Assembly: GCA_025506515.1 (NCBI GenBank)
Contig: CM046452.1
Span: forward strand, 39,279,518 to 39,343,517
Direction: 5' to 3'
Source of the DNA: Flaveria trinervia
Lineage: Eukaryota; Streptophyta; Magnoliopsida; Asterales; Asteraceae
DNA length: 64,000 bases
Part shown: one piece after another, positions 56,360-64,000 of the stretch
Numbering within the stretch: the stretch's first letter is position 1
Layout of the letters: every line of letters begins with the position of its first letter
Position numbers and translations under genes: made by a program
The notes under the pieces: model-generated
Told to the model about the DNA's origin: nothing
Database searches by the model: none
The model's input: the letters and a program-made list of their open reading frames with translations, nothing else

Positions 56360-57700
56360 GTGGAAAGAAGATCAAATGATAGATACAATGAAAGTGCTGC
56401 TAATGCTGAAGCAAACATTGAGACAGGGTCTGACAACCTTCATAATTCTCCAACAGTTCAAAGTGATGATGCCTCTGACCATAATGAACTGAATGTCTCC
56501 AATCTTGATGTAACAATTACTGGTGACTCAATTCCACCCACCAGAATACACAAGAATCATCCAGTTGAAACCATTATTGGTGATCTTCATGAAAGAGTGA
56601 CAAGAAGCAAGTCAAGCACTTCAAACATCTGTTTGTTCTCATGCTTTCTTTGTCAAACAGTACCCAAAAACATCAAAGAGGCTCTTCAAGACAACAGCTG
56701 GATTGAAGCAATGCAGGAAGAGTTCCTACAATTCAAGAAACAAGAAGTATGGCAACTGGTAGATCTTCCTAAAGGACAATATCCTATTGGTACCAGATGG
56801 CTATACAGAAATAAAACTGATGACAGGGAATCGTCATTAGAAATAAAGCAAGATTGGTAGCTCAGGGGTACACTCAAGAAGAAGGAATAGATTATGATGA
56901 AGTATTTGCCCCTGTAGCTCGGCTAGAAGCCATTAGAATCTTTCTAGCATATTCTGTATCCATGAAGTTTACTGTTTACCAATGGATGTGAAATGTGCAT
57001 TTCTATACGGAAAGATTACTGAAGAGGTCTATGTGAGTCAACCACCTGGATTTGAAGATCCTGATTTTCCTCACAGAGTTTACAAGCTTGACAAAGCTCT
57101 GTATGGTCTTCATCAAGCTCCCAGGAAGTGGTACGAGACTCTATCATCATTTCTACTTAACAATTGGATATGAAAGAGGTAGAATTGATCAGACTCTCAT
57201 CAGAAAGAGAAAAGGAAAAGACATGTTGCTAGTACAGATATATGTGGATGACATCATATTTGGCTCTACAAATAGGCAACTCTATAAAGAATTTGAAGAT
57301 CTCATGCATTCAAAATTTCAGATGAGGCTATGGGAGAACTCACTTTCTTTTTTGGGGTGCAAGTTCTACAAACAGCAGATGGAATTTTTATCAATCAATC
57401 AAAATATGTAGAAACATGCTAAAGAAATTACACCTTGCTGATTGTCAGTCTATCAGAACTCCTGTAGATCCTAAAGTGAAGATAGGTCCCGATCCAGATG
57501 GAAAATCAGTAGATCAGACACTCTATCGATCCATGATAGGCTCACTCATGTATCTTACAGCTAGTAGACCCGACATTATGTTTGGAGTTTGTGTGTGTGC
57601 CAGATCTCAAGCTAATCCTAAGGAATCACATGTCAATGCTGTCAAACGAATATTCAGATATCTGAAGGGCAAACCAGCTCTTGGATTATGGTATCCAAAG
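56360..57700 (+). pseudogene. Element E reverse transcriptase
   Basis: HPVETIIGDLHERVTRSKSS leads in, then SWIEAMQEEFLQFKKQEVWQ, YPIGTRWLYRNKTDD, a frame break at about 56840, FAPVARLEAIRIFLAYSVSM, MDVKCAFLYGKITEEVYVSQ and LDKALYGLHQAPRKWYETLS. The catalytic YVDD at 57241-57252 is intact. FQM-RLWENSLSF shows a shift, then MIGSLMYLTASRPDIMFGVC and YLKGKPALGLWYPKE. Confidence 0.9.
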
Positions 57701-58182
57701 GAAGGAGACTTCAATTTCTATTCCTAGACAGACAGTGACTACGGTGGATGCAACTTCAATAGAAAATCCACGTCTGGCGGTTGTCAATTTTTTGGTCCCA
57801 GATTGGTCTCATGGCAATGCAAGAAGCAAACAAATGTATCTGTGTCAACAACAGAAGCTGAGTATATCGCAACATCTGCTTGTTGCTCTCAAGTACTCTG
57901 GATTCAAAACCAGATGCTTGATTATGGTTATAACTTCTTGCATACCCCAATTTATATTGACAATACTGCAGCTGTCTTTATTACAAATAATCCAGTTCAA
58001 CACTCAAAAATGAAACATATTGAAATTAGATATCACTTTTTGAGAGACTGTGCTGAAAAGGTTTAATCAAATTGATTCAAGTACCAACTCAAAATCAATT
58101 GGCTAATTTGTTTACTAAGGCATTTAAACCGAGTAGATTCGAATTCTTAGTTCAATCAATTGGTATGATTTACCTTGAATAA
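57701..58182 (+). pseudogene. Element E RNase H, end of pol
   Basis: A stop (TAG) sits where YTDSDY begins (FYS-TDSDYGGCN). WQCKKQTNVSVSTTEAEYIA, ACCSQVLWIQNQMLDYG, QHSKMKHIEIRYHFLRDCAE and LFTKAFKPSRFEFLVQSIGM are readable, with one frameshift near 58062. Pol ends at TAA 58180-58182. Confidence 0.87.
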
Positions 58183-60699
58183 AATCCATCAAAACATCAA
58201 AACAATGTAAAAATTATTCAAAAATAATAATAAAAAAAATAATCCCAAAAAGAAGAAATTTTTGATGAAGAAAAGAATGGGAAATGATATAATTATAGTC
58301 ATTATATCATTCACGTGCTTTATTTCCAAATTTGACAGACTGTCATGACTTACCTGATATGTAGGTAGGCTCAACTTGGAAGAGAAGATACATGCAGTGA
58401 TAAACTAAAGATATATTCAATGGTGAAACACTCATCACAGAGTATTGGTATGTATCAATTTATTCAAGTGAATGTAGGTGTAGTAACAAACACACACCAG
58501 GGAATGATACTTTATGAATCTCTTTCACCAACATCAATTCATCTCTGTTTTGCTGAGCAAAGACCTTGAATCATGCACAAAGTGCATATGTAATGATCCA
58601 AAAGATTCCCATGAGGAACACATCCAAATTGGATGAATCAACAAAAGCAATACATTCCAAGGAATGAACAAAAGAATCCGTTACGGATCACCTTCCAAAG
58701 TGAAGTGAAAAGAATCCCAATGTGGGTCATCATGATAAGGATCAAAGTAAAAGAATCCCAATGTGGATCAGTGAAAATAAGATCTCATAACTTAAGCAAC
58801 CTGGTCTTGTAAGTTGTGAAAAAGTTCTACCATACAATTCATAAGGATGGTTGATCATTCCATGCAAGGTGTGTGAGGTACATATTGAATATCTAAATCA
58901 ATCAAAACATGATAAATGTCACTAGCATCAAAATATCAACCCGGTATGAGTTTAAGAGGACAATCATACCTTCAATCAATATGTCATAAACATGTCAATC
59001 TTATCACAAATATGCACTTGTGTAATGCAAGACTGATATGATCCCAACAAAAAGATATACTTCTCTTCATCAATTATAAGTACATTCAAAAAGCTTTTTT
59101 AATACTTAAAGTTTTCATCCACAAATGGATCAAAACTTTAGGGGTACTTTAAAGTTTTTGATCAAGTATATATATTTACAATTTCTTAAATTACTTTCCT
59201 AAAATCAAAACAAAGAGAAAATGTTTGTGTCAATGCAGAAGTTATACCATAGTATCTCAGCTTATGCAGATGCAGATTCTTGGAAACCCCTCAAGCCCCA
59301 GATCAGTCAAAAATGGGAAACTTGTATCACTCCTGATATACAAGTCAATCCAAGCAAGAATTGACAACTTCAATAGTCAACCATGTCACAAGACATACTT
59401 CATTAGCCATATCTTCATAACAAGTTCATCAAAATCAAGATTCATTAAATTTTGATTAAACTCAAAAGTTAATGCAGGTAAGTGCATTCGTTAATGAGGG
59501 TGAAGGTAACCCAGACACATAACCAATGCAAGTAACAACTTATTTCAAAGTTAAACCTAATACGGACAATGATTTTACTCTACCGCATTGGTGTGCATCA
59601 AGAATTCAAAAATTTGAAGTGTTTAAACCTATGCGGAACTAAAGTATTCTACCGTATTTGTTAATGCGGATGAAAATTTTACTAAGTGTTCAGCTGCATT
59701 TGTAAATGCGGATGAGGTTTACTCTCCCGCATTTGTTTAACTCTTCCGCATTTGATACAATGTACAAATGCGGATGTACAAATACAAGTGTTTCACTTCC
59801 GCATTTGCTACAGTGTACAAATGCTGATTACTTTCAAAGTTTCGCATTTGCTACAGTATTCAAATGCGAATGCTCTCATCAAGTTTTGTTCTACTGCATT
59901 TGCTACAGTACACAAATGCGGATGAAAGGATGAATGCGAACAGTCGGTCAAAAATGTGTTCAACCGCATTTGCTACAGTACACAAATGCGGATGTCTAAA
60001 ATTATCAACATTTACACTTCCGCATTTGCTAAAGTAGTGACCGCATTTGAAATCAAAACTTGTAAAAAAATTTGTGAATTCTATTATCTGACTATTTAAA
60101 GAAAACCAACAGAGTCATTTAATACTTTTCAAATTTGAGTGACTTCATAGTGAGACGAGCGCCACCAAATACTATTCATCATCATCTTCACCTTTTAAAC
60201 CTAGTCTCCCAATCAATTCAACAAAACCGTGGGCATTGATTCTTAACCAAAAGGATTCTGAGAAAAGGTGAATAATCACAAATGTCGAACATTCATTTGT
60301 ACGATGATGTTAGTGACCTAGGTTAAGGAATGTTCACACTAAATCAGAAAAAATATTCATTAACATGGAAGGATTTCGACTCATTCTTAAGTGTATCTTC
60401 AAGCTTCAAACATGTATTCAATGCTAAAGTGCTCTTTTGAACCGTTGAGACTAAAATCAGAACAATATGAAATCAAAAACTATGAATCTGATTATCCTAT
60501 GTTAAAGATTAAGTAATGTTGGTGCTCATATTTACAAGTAATAAAACAACATAATCATGAATCACAAAATTCGAATAGGTCAAAATCATGTGTACTGTTT
60601 TATATGATTTTAATTTTGACCTATGAAAGTCAAAATGTGATGAACATTGGTTTAATTAATAAAGTGATTCTAATGCGTATATCTTGAATGCAGATTATA
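58183..60699 (+). other. Element E pol-aORF spacer
   Basis: 2.5 kb without a supported gene. 58183-59480 is AT-rich; a stretch at 58670-58770 repeats AAAAGAATCC(CAATGTGGATC) three times. 59560-60060 is the hairpin array. 60060-60699 is AT-rich and leads to the aORF. The homologous spacers in A and D are shorter. Confidence 0.75.
59560..60060. repeat. Hairpin array CCGCATTTG ... CAAATGCGG in element E spacer
   Basis: About eight hairpin units. At 59746-59773 and 59964-59991, arms CCGCATTTG and CAAATGCGG pair perfectly (9 bp) around a 10-base loop. The later units keep a nearly constant loop CTACAGTACA/CTACAGTGTA. The same CATCCGCATTTG and AATGCGGATG words fill the LTR of E at 50750-50965. Confidence 0.9.
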
Positions 60700-63600
60700 A
60701 TGGCAAATCTCTCATGGAGCAAGCTCCATAATGTCAGTTGTTTTCTCAACCCTGATGTACCAGAAGCAGAAGAATTGAGAGACATGATCAGATTCATTTC
60801 TACTACAAGGGTAGCTTATGCCATGACAGTAAGACCCACCATATTTGAAAGCTGCATCAGAAACTTTTGGGAGTCAGCTGAAGTTGTTGAGGATGATGGA
60901 ATAAGATCACTGACGGGGAGAATTGACAGTGAGCATACACTAATTGTTACTGAAGAAAGTGTTAGAAGATGCTTGAGGTTTGGTGATGATGCTCAGCACC
61001 ATTGGAACTTGAAGAAGATACCATAACCTCTTTCTTTGCAGAAATTGGTTATGAAGGTGGATTTGAAGCTAAACAGATAGTGAAGGGTTTGGTAGATTTA
61101 CAATGGAGATTTCTAATTCATTTGTATCAGCACTGTTTGTCCGAAAGGAAAACAGGATGGAATGATATTCCCATCACAACGTCATGAGCAATATGTGCTC
61201 TCTGCACCAACCAACCCTTCAACATGTGCCTATGTCTTTAATGGCATGACATCCAATGTCCAAGAAGGAAGAGATATAAATTTCTGATGTACCCAAGATT
61301 CCTCCAATGCCTAATCAATGAAGCATTCCCAAATGTGGTCATTCAGGGACCAGTACTTGATATTCCCCACTATGATGCAAAATCATACAAGTACATAAAG
61401 AAAATGGATCCTAGGAACTTCTACAGTGGAGCTTATTCACCACTTCTTCCTTGGATGATTCAACAGATTGAACTAGAACAGCCTATTGCTTCACCATCTC
61501 CACAACACTCACCTCAACCATCTCCACAACACTCACCTCAACCATCTCCACAACACTTACCTCAACCATCTCCACAACACTCACCTCAACCATCACTACA
61601 TCATACTCCTACACAATTACCACCTCCATCACCACAACCTATACCTCAGCCTTCACCTCAAAATATACCACCCCAATCACCAGTACATATATCTGAACCA
61701 ATCACCTCACTTTTCTTATCTCCAATTCAACCACCTTATACATCTCCCATTCAATCATCACCACCAAACATAGAACCTGTAAACCTTGGTGACTCCATTG
61801 GTTCTTCAAGAAAATCCAAATCATCTTCAGATGAGGAGGATCATCATCAGAAAAGAAAAACAACTTCTGAAGCTACTCCTTCAGAAAGCTGTACCGAATC
61901 AAATGTCTTAAAACCTGATGAAAAAGATGAGATGATTTCTCAACTGTTGAAAAGAATTGAAGAACTGGAGAAAATACTCAACAGAAGAGCTAGCATAATT
62001 CAAGACAGATTGATGGAGTTAGATGAAAAAGATGCAGAATTGAAAGCCTTAAAAGAAAAGTATGAGACTGAAAAGAGAAGAAGGATGGTGAGATTGAGAA
62101 TTTAAAGGCTGCTTTTCAACTGTCCAAAGATGAAATAAGTGGTCATGTTGACACTTTAACCATCCAGACTGTAGCCATGGTAGAACAAGAAGAAATTATA
62201 GAGGAGCAGAATGAAACAATCAGCAATCTACAATCTCAGAATAAAGCTCTCATTCAAAGAATAGTTGAACTTGAATTAATCCTTGAACTAAGGAGAGAGT
62301 CTGAGAGAGTGAATGAGCAAACTTGTACTGCTTATCAAGAAGAAGAAAACATGGGATCCAGACAAGAAGGATCCAACATGGAGTTAGTGATTTACTCAGG
62401 TGAAGCAGAAGCTCCCGGTACTAAAGAAGAGGCTGAATTCAATGACATGATCAAGGCACTTGACATGTTTTCATCTGAAGACTTTATTATTGATGACAAA
62501 ATCTGGGACTTCATAAATGATCAAACAAGCTCATCTGAGACTATAGTTGAAATTCCTCAATATCCTGTCCCGTTAGAGAAGAATTGAGTTTACAATTGTA
62601 CCTGTTATCACTGTCTCATGATCAGAAAGAATTAATCAGAAAAATCTGTGGGTTCAAAGAATAATAAATGAAAAGGATGAAACAATCAAAGAGGCTGAAA
62701 GAGTGCCTGATGAAACTAAAATTCCAGAAACCTCTTCTTCTACTCCAATTCAAACCTACACCCGAAAAAGAAAGTATCTTGCTCAAAAGGCTAAGGGTAA
62801 AAGACCTATGGTGGAAGAAGAACCAGTCAAAAAGACTAAAAAGGATGATCCCCACAGTCTTGCAGCCATTGTTGAATTTCTTGAAGAGCATGAAAAGGCT
62901 AAAGCTCAACTGAAAGCAATGACTGATTATATTGATCTGGAAGAGGGAGAAATTGAAGAAGAATATACTCATGAGGATCAAATTGTCAAAGATAGCCCTG
63001 TCAAAGAAAAATCAAATGTGCATGATATGATTGAGAAAGCCAAAACTGATGATTTGATGTCAAAAGCTTTATTTCTTATTGACCACGGCTATGATCCTGA
63101 TGAGTTATTCAAGCTAACTTATGAGGGTATGATAGCAGAAGAAGAAAAAGTAAACAAGCTGCTTGACCCTATGGTTGAAGCAGAGTATGAGAAATCCTTC
63201 TCCCCCAAACATTCAAAGACAAAGTCTGTCCTGAAATCCAAACCTGCTGAAACTTCACACACTAGCCTTCATGATCCATATAGCAAGTCTGATAAGGAGA
63301 TGAAAGAATATTTGTCTTCCCAAGGATTTACAAGGAGAAAACTTGCTAATATGAACACAAACTCTCTCAGGCATGCTATACTTAGAGTAATTAATGAGAA
63401 TAAGGAAAGAATGAAAAAGATGGAGGAGGAGTTTGTTAGTTAAGAGCCCAGAATAAGAGTATCTGCTCAAGACATGCAAGTCACTCAAAAAGATCAAGAC
63501 TATCTGGCACCTATTCTGCATAAATACCCTGAATGGTTTGCTGAACCATCTCAAGTTACTTTACAAGAAGGGTTAACCACATCAGAGCTAATAAGAGGTG

Positions 63601-64000
63601 TCTCCACTCCAAAAGGCAAAGTTGATGAGAAAATAATCGCCTGGAAGTACGATAGTTCATGGAACATGTTTATGGTGAAAAGGATCTCAGGGCTTGTTCA
63701 GTTTTTCACTGAATACTCAGCCCTAGTAAGTGCCCTGGAGATCCATGACTTAAAAGAACTAGCTCAATTGGATTGATTAATCATACAGCTATGTTAAGAG
63801 GTTATGAGTTTGAAGATATTTTGAGAATGTTCAAAAGAACCAACAACATCAATTCACTAAAAACCATTTGCATGAGAAAAGACAGATCTTTTGTAAACCC
63901 TCTTGACAAGAAGGAAAAGAAATCAGCAGAAGAGGTGATCTTTCCTGAACTTAAAGTCAAACCCACAGAATCACTAAAAAGAAAAAGTATTGCTCGTACA
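60700..64000 (+). pseudogene. Element E extra 3' gene (aORF, env-like), runs off the window
   Basis: It starts MANLSWSKLHNVSCFLNPDV (ATG 60700; an upstream in-frame ATG is at 60688, but MANL is what element A also uses). N-terminal domain: ELRDMIRFI, VRPTIFESCIRNFWESA, EESVRRCLRFGDDAQHHW, a one-base shift at about 61005-61020, IGYEGGF, LQWRFLIHLYQHCLSERKTG, more breaks, and KFLMYPRFLQCLINEAFPNV. Then a Pro/Ser/Gln-rich stretch with four 24-bp repeats, and a coiled coil (MISQLLKRIEELEKIL; LDEKDAELKALKEKYE). A second coil (NLQSQNKALIQRIVELEL, 62229-62280), acidic and basic stretches, and YDSSWNMFMVKRISGLVQFF near 63650 follow. At least seven frame breaks. No clear signal peptide or membrane helix. 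Confidence 0.8.
61494..61589 (+). repeat. Four 24-bp repeats coding SPQHSPQP in the element E aORF
   Basis: Units begin at 61494, 61518, 61542 and 61566, nearly identical (one T for C in the third). They encode an eight-residue Ser-Pro-Gln-His repeat in frame. Confidence 0.9.

Larger units (their letters stand above)
50621..64000 (+). mobile_element. Element E: SIRE-type copia with aORF, 3' end outside window
   Basis: It has a 5' LTR (50621-51300), iMet primer site, leader, gag (51657-54750), protease, integrase, RT, RNase H (to 58182), a 2.5-kb spacer with hairpins, and an aORF from 60700 to beyond the window. It lies in the aORF of element G. The base pairs before it (GTGTC, 50616-50620) are the predicted left target duplication. 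Frames are broken throughout. Confidence 0.92.

Noticed and set aside
61486..61773. His/Leu/Asn-rich frame
   Set aside because: Another frame of the Pro/Ser repeat of element E's aORF; the aORF frame extends farther and has coiled-coil structure.
62622..62981. Phe/Leu/Ser-rich minus-strand frame that looks like membrane protein
   Set aside because: Antisense of the Lys/Glu-rich part of element E's aORF; the hydrophobicity comes from reversed AAG/GAA codons.

Overview
The window is plant nuclear DNA, almost certainly from a large dicot genome. The mix of SIRE/Maximus-type copia elements carrying a long extra 3' gene resembles what I remember from Asteraceae, but that placement is inference and no search was run. 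I found no host gene, tRNA or rRNA. Essentially all 64 kb are LTR retrotransposons nested in one another, and nearly every reading frame is broken by stops or frameshifts.

Layout from left to right. Element A (+, SIRE-type copia) enters at base 1 with the end of its pol (1-2321). It is split by element B (2548-10637, +, a complete copia of a different, BARE1/Angela-like type) and resumes at 10638 with its pol-to-3'-gene spacer, the extra gene (aORF, often called env-like; 11106-14923), the polypurine tract and the 3' LTR (14965 to about 15760). Element H (15784-20587, minus) is a non-autonomous LTR element in tandem form, LTR-internal-LTR-internal-LTR, with 475-bp LTRs. Element C (minus, 20588 to about 28240) is a degenerate SIRE-type copia: gag, protease, integrase, RT and RNase H run from right to left, then the aORF, which H interrupts. 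Element I is a fragment of a gypsy LTR (minus, about 28240-29249 and 41457-41942). It is split by element D (29250-41456, +), a complete 12.2-kb SIRE-type copia flanked by a perfect TCATC duplication. Element F (41943-47248, +) is a gypsy chromovirus-type element with a 2.17-kb LTR, cut inside RNase H by element G (minus, 47249-50620; same family as A). G's aORF is in turn cut by element E (50621 to beyond 64000, +), a SIRE-type copia with its 5' LTR, gag, pol, a hairpin-rich spacer and the start of its aORF.

The insertion order can be read from the nesting: I before D; F before G before E; A before B; C before H. The SIRE-type elements share one plan: LTR, iMet primer site, gag with zinc knuckle(s), DSG protease, integrase, RT, RNase H, a spacer, the aORF, a polypurine tract and an LTR.

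The most interesting signal is in the spacer between pol and the aORF. In A, C, D and E it is filled with short inverted repeats (hairpins) whose sequence is specific to the family. In A/G, D and E, where an LTR can be read, the same motif is repeated inside the LTR. H carries a related 21-bp minisatellite that shares a 12-mer with E. I know of no established function for these arrays.
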